Below are positions 7,714 to 16,676 of a stretch of 64,000 bases of DNA, in pieces. A model generated the notes under the pieces. The model did not search any database, was not told the origin of the DNA, and was given only the letters and a program-made list of their open reading frames with translations. Position 1 is the first letter of the stretch. Each line of letters begins with the position of its first letter. The translations under genes were made by a program, and so were the position numbers. Location: contig JBJTVH010000125.1 in the NCBI GenBank assembly GCA_046081125.1, forward strand, positions 62,001 to 126,000, read 5' to 3'. The stretch comes from JBEIFW01 sp046081125 (GTDB lineage: Bacteria; Actinomycetota; Acidimicrobiia; Acidimicrobiales; Ilumatobacteraceae).

Positions 7714-8793
7714 TCAGCCGAGCACGGCCGGGAGCAGCTCCTCGACGATGCGACGGTGCGAGGCCCGTGCGTCGTCGACGTCGACACCACGGCCGGGACC
7801 CATGAGGAAGAACCGCCGCAGCCCGAGGGCGTGCAACTCGGCCAGGCGCTCCACGCAGTACGAAAGCGGGCCGGCGATGGCGAACGCGTCGATGGCGTCG
7901 TCGGTCAACTCGAGGCTCTGGCGAGAGCCGTGGGTGAAGTGGGCGTGCATGTCGTAGTTGCGGTGCACCGAGGTGAGCACCTCGCGCTGGGACTCCGCGA
8001 CCGGTCCGGCGACCCGGCCGTGCATCACCGAGAACCGGGCGTACGAGCCGACACCGCCTCGCAGCAACTCGCGCGCCCGGCGCCGGTCGTCGTGGACGGC
8101 GAGCGGCACGTATGTGCCGAGCGCGAGCATCACCGGGTCGCCCCCGGCCGCGGCCCGGGTGGCGCGGGCGTGCCCGACGGCCCAGCCGAGCCGGGCCGGG
8201 TCGACCCCGACGGCGAACGTGATCGCGTCGGCGTGCCGGGCTGCGATCTCGATCACCCGGGGACCGGACGCTGCGACATCGACGGGCACCTTGGGCGCCG
8301 AGCGGTCGAGCCATCGCAGCCGGCTCGCGGTCGGGGCGCTGTCCATCCGCAGCGTGGCTGCCGACTTCAGCCCGTTGACCGCGTCGGCCTCGAGGTCGAA
8401 GGGCACCTCCTCGCCGCGCAGGTAACCCTGGAGGCGCACGAGGTGCTGTTCGAACTGCGCCGGGGGGGCCGGGGCGAGGCCGAGGTAGGCGAGCGCCGAG
8501 TCGCCACGGCCGATCCCGAGCACGAACCGGCCGCCGGACTCGGCCTGCACGGTGGCCGCTGCGCTCGCGGCGACGGCCGGGTGCCGGGTCGCGGAGTTGG
8601 TGACGGCCGTGGCCAGCCGCAGCCGTTCGGTGGCCGCCGCGGCGAGCGCTGCGGCGATGTACGTGTCACCGGACAGGCACTGGGAGTCGACGATCCCCAT
8701 GCCCGTCCAGCCTTCTGCTTCGAGCTGGCGGGCCCGGCGGGCCGAGACCCCCGGCGTGCCGACCGAGGCGGTCCACAACTCGGCGTCCTGCAT
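7714..8793 (-). CDS. LLM-class (F420-dependent type) oxidoreductase
   Basis: This encodes 359 residues of a luciferase-like TIM-barrel protein. Typical segments are GWTGMGIVDSQCLSGDTY, LRLATAVTNSATRHPAV, SGGRFVLGIGRGDSAL and the C-terminal YCVERLAELHALGLRRFFLMGP. Members in actinobacteria usually use coenzyme F420, sometimes FMN. The reaction cannot be assigned. It is a single gene on the minus strand upstream of selC and is not obviously co-transcribed with it. Confidence 0.85.
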   Translation of the reverse strand: MQDAELWTASVGTPGVSARRARQLEAEGWTGMGIVDSQCLSGDTYIAAALAAAATERLRLATAVTNSATRHPAVAASAAATVQAESGGRFVLGIGRGDSALAYLGLAPAPPAQFEQHLVRLQGYLRGEEVPFDLEADAVNGLKSAATLRMDSAPTASRLRWLDRSAPKVPVDVAASGPRVIEIAARHADAITFAVGVDPARLGWAVGHARATRAAAGGDPVMLALGTYVPLAVHDDRRRARELLRGGVGSYARFSVMHGRVAGPVAESQREVLTSVHRNYDMHAHFTHGSRQSLELTDDAIDAFAIAGPLSYCVERLAELHALGLRRFFLMGPGRGVDVDDARASHRRIVEELLPAVLG

Positions 8794-8886
8794 GCTGCCC
8801 GTCCCTTCGTCGGCCCCCTGGTCCGGCCCGCATCATGACCCGTCGGCACCGGCGGCGGGGACGGCACCCCGCACGACGCCGTGCCG

Positions 8887-11130
8887 TCACCCGAGTACGG
8901 CCCGCAGCAGCGCGAGTGCGGCGCCCTTCTCGAGTGGCTCGTTCCCGTTGCCGCACTTGGGCGACTGCACGCAGCTCGGGCACCCCGACCGGCACCCGCA
9001 TCGCTCGATCACCGCCCGGGTGGCCTCGAGGTGTCGGCGCCCGGCGGCGAAGCCCAGCTCGGCGATCCCGATCCCGCCCGGGTACCCGTCGTAGATCACG
9101 ATCGTCGGCAGCCCGGTGTCGGCCTGCAGCGCGGTCGACACCCCGCCGACGTCCCAGCGGTCGCAGATCGTGAACAGCGGCAGGATCCCGATCCCGGCGT
9201 GCTCGGCTGCGTGCAGGGCCCCCGGCAGCGCGCCGCCGTCCACCCGGGCTCGCTCCAGCACGGCGTCGTCGACGGTGTACCAGAAGGCCCGGGTGACGAG
9301 CCGGGTGGGTGGCAGCTCCAACGGCTCCCGTCCGAGCAGCGCCCGCGTCCGGGTGTCGCGGCGCTCGTAGCCGACGACCTGGGTGGTGATCTCCACGTCG
9401 CCCACGGCGGCACAGGCTCGGCCGACTGCGGCTCGGCGGTCGGTGCCCAGGATCGTCACCTGCAGCTCGGAGCGGACGTGGGTCTCCTCGTCGGCGTCGA
9501 CCGCTTCGACGAGCGCCACCCGCTCGTCGAGGTCGAGATCGAGCACCCGGTACTGCTGGCCGAGATGGAGGTAGATCGCGCCCGGGTGCACCACCTCGAG
9601 TGCCCGCCCGCCGTCGACGGTGCCGACGAGCCGGCCGTCGGCCTCCGCGATGCGCACCTCGGCCCCACCGCCGGACCGCAGCCCGATCCGAGCCGCCGGC
9701 ATGGCCCGGCCCGCCCAGAACGCCGCGCCGTCGCGCACGCGGATCCGGTCGTCCTGTACGAGGCGGCGAACGGCGTCGTCGACCAAACCGTCGGGCCACC
9801 ATGCCGCGTCGGTCGGCTGCAAGGGCCGCTCGTAGGCCGCGCAGGCGACCTGCGGATCGGCGATGGCCGGGTTGGCCAGGTTGACCACCGCCGGTTCGGC
9901 GGGACGGGTGAACACGGCGCGGGGATGCGCCAGGTACCACTGGTCGAGCTGGTCGGCACCGCCCACGAGCACCGCCAGCGACGGGCGCTCGCTGCGGCCG
10001 GCCCGGCCGGCTTGTTGCCACATCGAGGCGATCGTGCCGGGGAAGCCCGACAGCACACAGGCGTCGAGGCCGCCCACGTCGATACCGAGCTCCAGCGCGT
10101 TGGTGGCGATCACCGCCCGCAGCGCGCCGGAGAACAGCTGCTGTTCGATCGTGCGCCGCTCGATGGCCAGGTAGCCCGCCCGGTACGGCTGCACCGTGTC
10201 GGCGAGCCCGTCGGGCAGCCGGCGGCGCACGTCGGCCGCCACCACCTCGGTGGCGCGACGGCTGCGGCAGAACGCGACCGTGTGCCACCCGTGCTCGACG
10301 AGTGCCGCCGTCAACCGGGCCGTCTCGACGTTGGCCGAGCCCCGGGTGCCGGTGTGCTCGTCGAGCATCGGCGGGTTCCACAGCGCGAACCACCGCTCGC
10401 CGCGCGGGGATCCGTCGTCGGTGACGGCCTCGACCGGAAGCCCGCACAGCTCGGCGGCCAGCGCCGCCGGCTCGCCGATCGTGGCCGACGAGAACACGAA
10501 CGTGGGGTGTGCCCCATACCGGGCGGCGATGCGCCGCAGCCGGCGCAGCACGTGGCCGAGGTGCGAGCCGAACACGCCGCGCAGCACGTGGAGTTCGTCG
10601 ACCACGACGAACCGCAACCGGGCGAAGAAGCTCGCCCACCGGCCGTGGAACGGCAGGATCCCCGTGTGCAGCATCTCGGGGTTGGTGAGCACGACGTTGG
10701 CGTGGCGGCGCACCCAACCCTTGGCTTCGGGTGACGAGTCGCCGTCGTAGGTGGCGGCGGCCAGCCCGGGCCAGCGGGGCGCCATGAAGGCCCGGAGCTG
10801 GTCCTGCGCAAGGGCCTTGGTGGGGTAGAGCGCGAGGGCCGTGCCCCGGGAGGCGACCGCCTCGGCGATCGGGAGCTGGTAGCAGAGCGATTTCCCGGAC
10901 GCGGTGCCGGTGGCGACCACGGCGGACCGTCCGGCCCGCAGCAGCTCGACGGCCTCGGCCTGGTGCGACCACAGCGCCGGGATCCCGAGCCGTTCGAGCG
11001 CCCCGACGGGCAGTGCCCGGCCGGTGGCGCCGGTGCGTGCCGCCCGGGCCGGCAGCCGCTCGAGGTGGACCAGCTCGTCGTGCGCGGCGAGGCCGTCGAG
11101 CACGTCGGCGAACGGACCTCGGTCAGCCAT
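8887..11130 (-). CDS. DEAD/DEAH-box helicase with DUF1998-type zinc cluster (Hrq1/MrfA-like)
   Basis: This encodes 747 residues from the ATG at 11130 (MADRGPFADVL). Motif I is ATGTASGKS, the Walker B box is VVVDELHVL, motif III is FVFSSATIGEP, and motif VI is QQAGRAGR. Near the C-terminus a four-cysteine cluster (CGCRSGCPSCVQSPKCGNGN) matches the MZB/DUF1998 zinc module of Hrq1/YprA-type helicases. Related MrfA works in DNA repair of crosslinks or mitomycin adducts in Bacillus. Here the partner nuclease may be absent or elsewhere. It is divergently oriented to the STAS gene. Confidence 0.9.
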   Translation of the reverse strand: MADRGPFADVLDGLAAHDELVHLERLPARAARTGATGRALPVGALERLGIPALWSHQAEAVELLRAGRSAVVATGTASGKSLCYQLPIAEAVASRGTALALYPTKALAQDQLRAFMAPRWPGLAAATYDGDSSPEAKGWVRRHANVVLTNPEMLHTGILPFHGRWASFFARLRFVVVDELHVLRGVFGSHLGHVLRRLRRIAARYGAHPTFVFSSATIGEPAALAAELCGLPVEAVTDDGSPRGERWFALWNPPMLDEHTGTRGSANVETARLTAALVEHGWHTVAFCRSRRATEVVAADVRRRLPDGLADTVQPYRAGYLAIERRTIEQQLFSGALRAVIATNALELGIDVGGLDACVLSGFPGTIASMWQQAGRAGRSERPSLAVLVGGADQLDQWYLAHPRAVFTRPAEPAVVNLANPAIADPQVACAAYERPLQPTDAAWWPDGLVDDAVRRLVQDDRIRVRDGAAFWAGRAMPAARIGLRSGGGAEVRIAEADGRLVGTVDGGRALEVVHPGAIYLHLGQQYRVLDLDLDERVALVEAVDADEETHVRSELQVTILGTDRRAAVGRACAAVGDVEITTQVVGYERRDTRTRALLGREPLELPPTRLVTRAFWYTVDDAVLERARVDGGALPGALHAAEHAGIGILPLFTICDRWDVGGVSTALQADTGLPTIVIYDGYPGGIGIAELGFAAGRRHLEATRAVIERCGCRSGCPSCVQSPKCGNGNEPLEKGAALALLRAVLG

Positions 11131-11188
11131 GGGTCCCAGTGTGCCGGGACGGTGTGGCAGCGCAGCGCCCGGTAGCCTCAGGATCCCC

Positions 11189-11590
11189 ATGGACCTGGTG
11201 CTGGTCGTCTCCGAGCGCGACGGCGTGCCGGTGCTCGCCGTGCACGGCGAGGTCGATCTGGCGACGGTTCCCCGCTTGCGCAATCAGCTGGTGGCACTGA
11301 ACGCGAGCTATCCGGGGGTCACGCTCGTGGTCGACCTCGACGGGGTCACGGCGCTCGACGCCACCGGGCTCGGCGTGCTCGTCGGTGGCCTCGGCCAGCG
11401 GCGGTGGGCCGGCGGTGACCTGGCGGTCGTCTGTGCGTCCGAAGCGCTGCGAGCGCACCTCGCCCTGTGCCGGCTCGACCGGGTGTTCGAGCTCCACGAG
11501 ACGGCGACGGCAGCGGTCGCAGCCGCGGCCGCCGCCTCGTCCGAGGCCCGGGGCGCCGCCTCCGGCGCCGAGGCTCAGGCCCGTTCGTAG
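11189..11590 (+). CDS. STAS-domain anti-sigma-factor antagonist
   Basis: This encodes 133 residues. It has the STAS core: LAVHGEVDLATVPRLRNQL, then VVDLDGVTALDATGLGVLVG. The family phospho-acceptor site (DSSG in SpoIIAA) reads DATG here, so a Thr occupies the second position. It would control an anti-sigma kinase in a partner-switching cascade, but no such partner is adjacent. The Ala-rich tail (about residues 108-133) is low complexity. The 3' end overlaps convergent trmB by 16 bases. Confidence 0.85.
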   Translation: MDLVLVVSERDGVPVLAVHGEVDLATVPRLRNQLVALNASYPGVTLVVDLDGVTALDATGLGVLVGGLGQRRWAGGDLAVVCASEALRAHLALCRLDRVFELHETATAAVAAAAAASSEARGAASGAEAQARS

Positions 11591-12240
11591 GTCAGGTCCA
11601 CCACGGCTCGCCCGGCCTCGACGGCCCGGGCCTCGTAGCGCGTGACGGTCCGCCAGGCCGGTCGCGACCCGGCCGGCCACGGTCCGCCTCGCAGCGCCGG
11701 GTGGGCCCCGCACACCGACGCCATCTGCGCGGCGTACCCGGCGTCGTCGGTGGCCAGGTGCAGGCGGCCGCCGGGCGAAAGGCGGTCCGCGAGGACGGCG
11801 ACCACGTCGGCGCGGATCAGGCGGCGGGGCTGCTGGCGAGCCTTCGGCCACGGATCGGGGAACAGCACGTGCAGGGCGTGCGCCGACGCCGGTGCGATCC
11901 GGTCGAGGAACACCAGCGCGTCGCCTTCCACCACCCGCAGGTTCGTGAGCCCGAACCGTTCGATCCCGGCGAGCACCTTGGCCACGCCGGGGGTGTGGAC
12001 CTCGATCCCGACGATGCGCTGGTCACGGTGGGCCTCGGCGTAGGCGAGCAGCGCCTCGCCGTGCCCGAACCCGATCTCGACGACGTCGGGTGCGTCGGCT
12101 GCGGTGAGCACCGGGCCCGACTCCTCGAGCGTCCAGCGCGGGGCGAGGCGAGCCCGAGCGTCGGCCAGGGTCGGCGACATCCGTCGGCGGCGAGGCTTGA
12201 AGGTACGCGTCGGCGGATGCCCGTCGACGGGGGCGGTCAC
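11575..12240 (-). CDS. trmB: tRNA (guanine-46-N7)-methyltransferase TrmB
   Basis: This encodes 221 residues from the GTG at 12240. The N-terminus (TRTFKPRRRRMSPT) matches the family's RSF-PR-GR-S leader. The SAM site is VVEIGFGHGEALL, and the signature FPDPWPKARQQPRRLI (F-P-D-P-W-x-K-x-x-x-x-R-R) is unmistakable. It makes m7G46 in tRNA variable loops. The start codon overlaps the stop of the upstream thioesterase gene, so the EVE gene, thioesterase and trmB form one minus-strand operon. Confidence 0.93.
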   Translation of the reverse strand: MTAPVDGHPPTRTFKPRRRRMSPTLADARARLAPRWTLEESGPVLTAADAPDVVEIGFGHGEALLAYAEAHRDQRIVGIEVHTPGVAKVLAGIERFGLTNLRVVEGDALVFLDRIAPASAHALHVLFPDPWPKARQQPRRLIRADVVAVLADRLSPGGRLHLATDDAGYAAQMASVCGAHPALRGGPWPAGSRPAWRTVTRYEARAVEAGRAVVDLTYERA

Positions 12241-12599
12241 GCCGTGCGATACCGGTCGGTGCGCACGACGGTCCGCTCGTGGGTGCCGGTCGAGATCACC
12301 GCCCGGGGGGAGCGGACTTCGGTGGCGAAGGTGATCCGGCGGCCGGTCACCGACTGCACCGACACCGAGATCGCGGCCGTCTCGTGCTCGTACGCCGCGC
12401 CCGTGTGGCTCATGCAGACGTGGGTGCCGACGGTGGTCTCGCCCTCGCCGAGGTGCTGCTGGGCCAGCGCGGCGCACGCCCCTTCGACCTGGCGGATCAT
12501 GTCCGGCGTCGACAGCACGACCACCGGCAGATGGCCGGGCTTCATCGCCTCGGTGACCACGAAGCTCGCCTCGTGGGCCTGGCCGACCTCGATCGTCAT
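12237..12599 (-). CDS. Hotdog thioesterase, fluoroacetyl-CoA thioesterase (FlK)-like
   Basis: This encodes 120 residues starting at the ATG at 12599, overlapping the EVE gene stop. Recognisable features are VLSTPDMIRQVEGACAAL (helix with a Glu) and the segment GTHVCMSHTGAA, as in FlK-like single-hotdog thioesterases that hydrolyse acyl-CoA. True fluoroacetate resistance is not implied, because most family members are general thioesterases. It sits in a tight operon with trmB and the EVE gene. Confidence 0.75.
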   Translation of the reverse strand: MTIEVGQAHEASFVVTEAMKPGHLPVVVLSTPDMIRQVEGACAALAQQHLGEGETTVGTHVCMSHTGAAYEHETAAISVSVQSVTGRRITFATEVRSPRAVISTGTHERTVVRTDRYRTA

Positions 12600-13057
12600 C
12601 GGCCTGCCTCCATCGCGGTGATCGCCGCCCACTGCTCGTCGGTCACGGGGATCACCGAGAGCCGGTTCCCCTTGCGCACTAAGGGGAACTCGCCGAGCTC
12701 GTCGGCCCGGGCCTTGAGCTCGGTCAGGGTGACGGTCCGCTTCAGCTTCCGCTTGAACCGGACGTCGACCAGCGACCAGCGGGGATCGGCCGGGTTCGAC
12801 GCCGGGTCGAAGTACTTGTGCGTCGGGTCGAACTGCGTCGGGTCCGGGTAGGCGGTGCGGGCCACGGTGGCGATGCCGACCACCCCCGGCTCGTCGCAGT
12901 TCGAGTGGTAGAAGAGCATCTCGTCGCCCTTGGTCATCGACCGGAGGTAGTTGCGGGCCTGGTAGTTGCGCACGCCCTCCCAGGTCGTCACCTTCTGCGC
13001 CTTCAGGTCGTCGATCGAGTACACGTCGGGTTCGGACTTCACCAGCCAGCGGGCCAC
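12596..13057 (-). CDS. EVE domain-containing protein
   Basis: This encodes 153 residues. MARWLVKSEPDVYSIDDL is the classic EVE-domain opening (W-L-x-K-x-E-P-x-x-Y-S). TWEGVRNYQARNYLRSM and DEMLFYHSNCDEPGVVGIA follow. The EVE/PUA-like fold has an aromatic cage that recognises modified bases in RNA or DNA, and free-standing members resemble human THYN1. It is the first gene of the EVE-thioesterase-trmB operon. The association with a tRNA-modifying enzyme fits a link to modified nucleotides, though this is inference. Confidence 0.92.
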   Translation of the reverse strand: MARWLVKSEPDVYSIDDLKAQKVTTWEGVRNYQARNYLRSMTKGDEMLFYHSNCDEPGVVGIATVARTAYPDPTQFDPTHKYFDPASNPADPRWSLVDVRFKRKLKRTVTLTELKARADELGEFPLVRKGNRLSVIPVTDEQWAAITAMEAGR

Positions 13058-13100
13058 GGGCGGGCAACGTAGCGGCGGTTCTCGTTGCTAGAACACCCGG

Positions 13101-14798
13101 ATGCGTCTGCAGAGGGATCTCGCTGCGATCGACGGGTCGTACGACCTCGTCGTCGTCGGTGGCGGGATCACCGGCGTGTGCGTGGCCCGCGAGGCCGCCG
13201 GGCGGGGGTTGCGCACCCTCGTCGTCGACAAGGGCGACTGGGGCTCGGGCACGTCGTCAGCCACCTCGAAGTACCTGCACGGCGGCATCCGCTACCTCGA
13301 GACCTACCAGTTCGCGTTGGTGCGCGAGGCGTTGCGGGAGCGCCGCATCGTCTCGATGGCCGCGCCGCACCTGGTCGAGCCCCGCCGGTTCCTGTTGCCG
13401 TGTTGGGACTGGACGCGCCCGGGCCGCACCCTGCTCGGCGCCGGGGTCGCGCTGTACGAGCTGCTCGCCTACGACAAGAACCGGGGCGTGCCCGCCGGTC
13501 TGCACATGCCGCACGCCCGCTGGCTGTCGCGCCGTCAGGCACTGGCCGCGGTCCCGTGGCTGGCGCCCGACGGGCTGAAGGGCGCCTACGCCTACCACGA
13601 CGTGCTCAACGTCCACGCCGAGCGGTTGCTGCTCGCGATGCTGACCGCCGCCGTCGAGGCCGGCGCCACGGCCCTCAACCACGTGCGCGTGGCCGGATTC
13701 ACCACCTCGACCGGGCCGGCCGGTGCGGTGCGCGTCGACGGGGTCGAGCTCGCCGACGAGCTCGGCGGTGCCACCCGGCGGGTGTCGGCCCGGCTGGTGG
13801 TCAACGCCGGTGGCCCGTGGATGGATCACGTGCTGGCCCCGCTCGGGCGCCCGCTCGGGGTCGGGGTGCAGCGCTCGAAGGGGGTGCACGTGCTCACCCG
13901 CGCGCTCGGTGGTGACGACGCGGTGCTGGCCCGCGCCCCCAACGGGCGCCACGTGATCGTGTCCCCGTGGGAGGGGCACAGCTTCCTCGGCCCGACCGAC
14001 ACCCCGATGGCCGAGCACCCCGACGACGTGGCCGTCGACGACGCCGACGTCGCCGAGATCCTGGCCACCGTCAACGCCACGTCGAGCGCGGCGCTCACGC
14101 CCGATGACGTCGAGGCGGTGACCGTCGGGATCCGACCGCTGGTGGTCGAGGACGGCAAGGACACCTACACCGCGTCGCGGCGCACCGAGCTGTACGACCA
14201 CGGCACGGCCGGAGTCGCCGGCCTGTGGTCGATCGCCGGCGGGAAATGGACCACGTCTCGGGGCGAGGCGGAGCGGATCGTCGGTCGTCTGGCGCGCACC
14301 GACGAGCTGCGCGGCCGGGCCACCCGCCGGTTCGACTCGGCCCGTCACGGCGTCGCCGGAGCGTTCGGGTGGGCGGTCGACGCCGGGCCGTACCTCGACG
14401 CCGCCGTGCACCACCGACCCGAGATCCCGGTCCCGGCAGCGGTGCGCCGCCATCTGGCCCGCCTGTACGGCACCGGCCACGACCGGGTCCTCGACCTCGT
14501 CGCCGCCGACCCGGCGCTGGCCGCCCCGCTGTCGGCTCGCCCCGGTCGGCTCGATATCGCCGCCCAGGCGGTCTTCGCCGTCACCGACGAGCAGGCCCGG
14601 ACGCTGGCCGACGTGACCGACCGCCGGCTGGTGCTCGGCACGCTGGGCCCGTTGACCGACGACGAGCTCGCCGCAGTCGCCGGGGTGGTCGCTCCCTTGC
14701 TCGGCTGGGACGCCGGACGCCAGGTGGCCGAGATCGAGCGGGGCCGAGCCCGCCGCCGTGCCCTCGAGGCGCTCCGGCACCCCTCGGCCCCTCGGTAG
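13101..14798 (+). CDS. glpD: Glycerol-3-phosphate dehydrogenase/oxidase
   Basis: This encodes 565 residues. The FAD-binding Rossmann motif GGGITGVCVA lies near residue 20, followed by the family segment GTSSATSKYLHGGIRYLE. Substrate-site signatures GPWMDHVL, PLVVEDGKDTYTASRR and IAGGKWTTSRGEAERIV are present, with a C-terminal DAO_C helical domain. It oxidises glycerol-3-phosphate to dihydroxyacetone phosphate, passing electrons to quinone at the membrane. It is divergent from the EVE operon. Confidence 0.93.
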   Translation: MRLQRDLAAIDGSYDLVVVGGGITGVCVAREAAGRGLRTLVVDKGDWGSGTSSATSKYLHGGIRYLETYQFALVREALRERRIVSMAAPHLVEPRRFLLPCWDWTRPGRTLLGAGVALYELLAYDKNRGVPAGLHMPHARWLSRRQALAAVPWLAPDGLKGAYAYHDVLNVHAERLLLAMLTAAVEAGATALNHVRVAGFTTSTGPAGAVRVDGVELADELGGATRRVSARLVVNAGGPWMDHVLAPLGRPLGVGVQRSKGVHVLTRALGGDDAVLARAPNGRHVIVSPWEGHSFLGPTDTPMAEHPDDVAVDDADVAEILATVNATSSAALTPDDVEAVTVGIRPLVVEDGKDTYTASRRTELYDHGTAGVAGLWSIAGGKWTTSRGEAERIVGRLARTDELRGRATRRFDSARHGVAGAFGWAVDAGPYLDAAVHHRPEIPVPAAVRRHLARLYGTGHDRVLDLVAADPALAAPLSARPGRLDIAAQAVFAVTDEQARTLADVTDRRLVLGTLGPLTDDELAAVAGVVAPLLGWDAGRQVAEIERGRARRRALEALRHPSAPR

Positions 14799-14808
14799 GG
14801 TCCCGGAC

Positions 14809-15654
14809 ATGGCCACGGTCCTGCAGTGCTGGCGGTACCCGGTGAAGTCGATGCTCGGCGAGGTCGTCGACACCGTCACGATCGGGCCGCTCGGCATCGT
14901 CGGCGACCGCACCTGGGCCACCCGTGACCTCGTGCGGGGCGGCATCCGGGGCGCGAAGAAGATCGGCGGGCTGATGTCGCTCGCTGCCCGCAACGACCCC
15001 GCCGGCGGGGCCCCGGTGATCACCCTCCCCGACGGCACCGTGTTCGCGGCCGACGACCCCGACGCCGACGTGCGGGTGAGCGCAGCGCTCGGCCACCCGG
15101 TGCGCCTCGAGCCGCTCGCCCCGATCGACGACCTCGACCACTACCGCCGGGGGCCCTCCGATCCGGGGCTCGACCCGATGGCCGGCCTGCGCGAGGTGTT
15201 CGCTCTCGAACCCGACGAACCGCTGCCCGACCTCACCGTGTTCCCCCCGGTGATCGCCGAGTTCGAGTCGCCGCCCGGCACCTACTACGACTGCTACCCG
15301 CTGGTGCTGCAGTCGACCTCGTCGCTCGCACTGATGCGCTCGCTCGTGCCCGACGGGACCGTGGACGTGCGCCGCTTCCGACCGAGCCTGCTCGTCGACA
15401 CCGGTGATGCCCCCGGCCTGCCCGAGAACGACTGGGTCGGGCGCCGGGTCCGTATCGGCACCGCCGTCGTGTCCGTCCATTCGCCCGCGCCGCGCTGCGT
15501 GATGATCACCCGGGGCTTCGCCGACGTGCCCGAGGACCGTCGCATGATGCGGGCCGTCGTCCACGGCGCCGGGCACGCGCTCGGGGTGTACGCCGTCGTC
15601 GTCGAGCCCGGTGTGGTGCGCACCGGCGACCCGATCGAGGTGCTGCCCGGCTGA
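14809..15654 (+). CDS. MOSC domain-containing protein
   Basis: This encodes 281 residues, starting 10 bases after glpD. The N-terminal MOSC_N barrel begins WRYPVKSMLGE. The C-terminal MOSC domain has the conserved cysteine in SPAPRCVMITRGF. MOSC proteins bind molybdenum cofactor or carry sulfur; related mARC-type proteins reduce N-hydroxylated compounds. No molybdenum-cofactor genes are adjacent, so the role is open. It is likely co-transcribed with glpD. Confidence 0.85.
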   Translation: MATVLQCWRYPVKSMLGEVVDTVTIGPLGIVGDRTWATRDLVRGGIRGAKKIGGLMSLAARNDPAGGAPVITLPDGTVFAADDPDADVRVSAALGHPVRLEPLAPIDDLDHYRRGPSDPGLDPMAGLREVFALEPDEPLPDLTVFPPVIAEFESPPGTYYDCYPLVLQSTSSLALMRSLVPDGTVDVRRFRPSLLVDTGDAPGLPENDWVGRRVRIGTAVVSVHSPAPRCVMITRGFADVPEDRRMMRAVVHGAGHALGVYAVVVEPGVVRTGDPIEVLPG

Positions 15655-15742
15655 CGCGGCGCCCGAAGTGATGCGCCGGAAGTGATGGGCGCACGGTGGC
15701 CGCGCCTGCTACGAAGCAGGGATCGTCCCGGGGGAGGGCCAG

Positions 15743-16669
15743 ATGCGACCGTTCCGCTTCTCGATCCAGTCGACCAACGCCGCGAGCGGCACCGAGTGGA
15801 AGGACCGGGCCCGCCGGGCCGAGGACCTCGGCTATTCGACCCTCCACGTCGCCGACCACTACGTCGATCCGAAATCGAACGGGGGGCAGCAGCTGGCGGC
15901 CGTCCCGGCGATGGCGGTGGCGGCCGCGGTCACCTCCACACTGCGGATCGGGTGCCGGGTCTTCTGCATCGACTACCAGCCGGCCGCCGTGCTGGCGAAG
16001 AACGCCGCCACGCTCGACCTGCTCTCCGACGGCCGGGTCGAGCTCGGGCTCGGTGCCGGTTGGGTGGCCAGCGAGTACGAGCAGATGGGGCTCACGCTCG
16101 ACCCGGCCCCGGTTCGTATCGAGCGGCTGGCGGAGACCGTCACCTACCTGAAGACGTTCTGCGCCGGCGGCGAGCTGCCCGCGGGGTTCCGGGGGGCGCC
16201 GGTGACGGTGCAGCAGCCGCACCCGCCGATCATGATCGGTGGCGGCTCGCGCAAGGTCCTGACCCTGGCGGGTCGTGTCGCCGACATCGTGAGCTTCAAC
16301 TTCGACAACTCCGAGGGACGCGTCGGGGCCAAGGGCGTCGGGTCGTCGACGGCCGACAACATGGACGCGAAGGTCGCCTGGGTCCGGGAGGGCGCCGGTG
16401 ATCGCTTCGAGGCCCTCGAGCTCGAGGTCGGGGCGTACTTCACCGTCGTCACCGACGATCCGGCGACGGCGGCGGGGGGCATGGCGAAGATGTTCGGGTT
16501 GAGCGAGGAGCAGATGCTCGAGCACCCGAACGCGCTGATCGGCTCGGTGTCGGAGATCGTCGACCGGCTGCAGGCTCGGCGCGAACGCTTCGGCTTCAGC
16601 TATGTCGCGGTGCCCGACCGGGCGATGGACGCGTTCGCGCCCGTCGTCGCCCAACTCGCCGGGCGCTGA
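15743..16669 (+). CDS. LLM-class (F420-dependent type) oxidoreductase
   Basis: This encodes 308 residues and starts at the ATG after GGGGGAGGG (15730-15738). Typical luciferase-like segments are FRFSIQSTNAASGTEWKDRA, LGYSTLHVADHYVD, DGRVELGLGAGWVASEYEQMG and PIMIGGGSRKVLTLAGRVAD. It closely resembles the actinobacterial F420-linked subfamily that starts with FRFSVQ. The substrate is unknown. It is paralogous to the gene at 7714-8793 but belongs to a different subfamily. Confidence 0.88.
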   Translation: MRPFRFSIQSTNAASGTEWKDRARRAEDLGYSTLHVADHYVDPKSNGGQQLAAVPAMAVAAAVTSTLRIGCRVFCIDYQPAAVLAKNAATLDLLSDGRVELGLGAGWVASEYEQMGLTLDPAPVRIERLAETVTYLKTFCAGGELPAGFRGAPVTVQQPHPPIMIGGGSRKVLTLAGRVADIVSFNFDNSEGRVGAKGVGSSTADNMDAKVAWVREGAGDRFEALELEVGAYFTVVTDDPATAAGGMAKMFGLSEEQMLEHPNALIGSVSEIVDRLQARRERFGFSYVAVPDRAMDAFAPVVAQLAGR

Positions 16670-16676
16670 GCTCCGG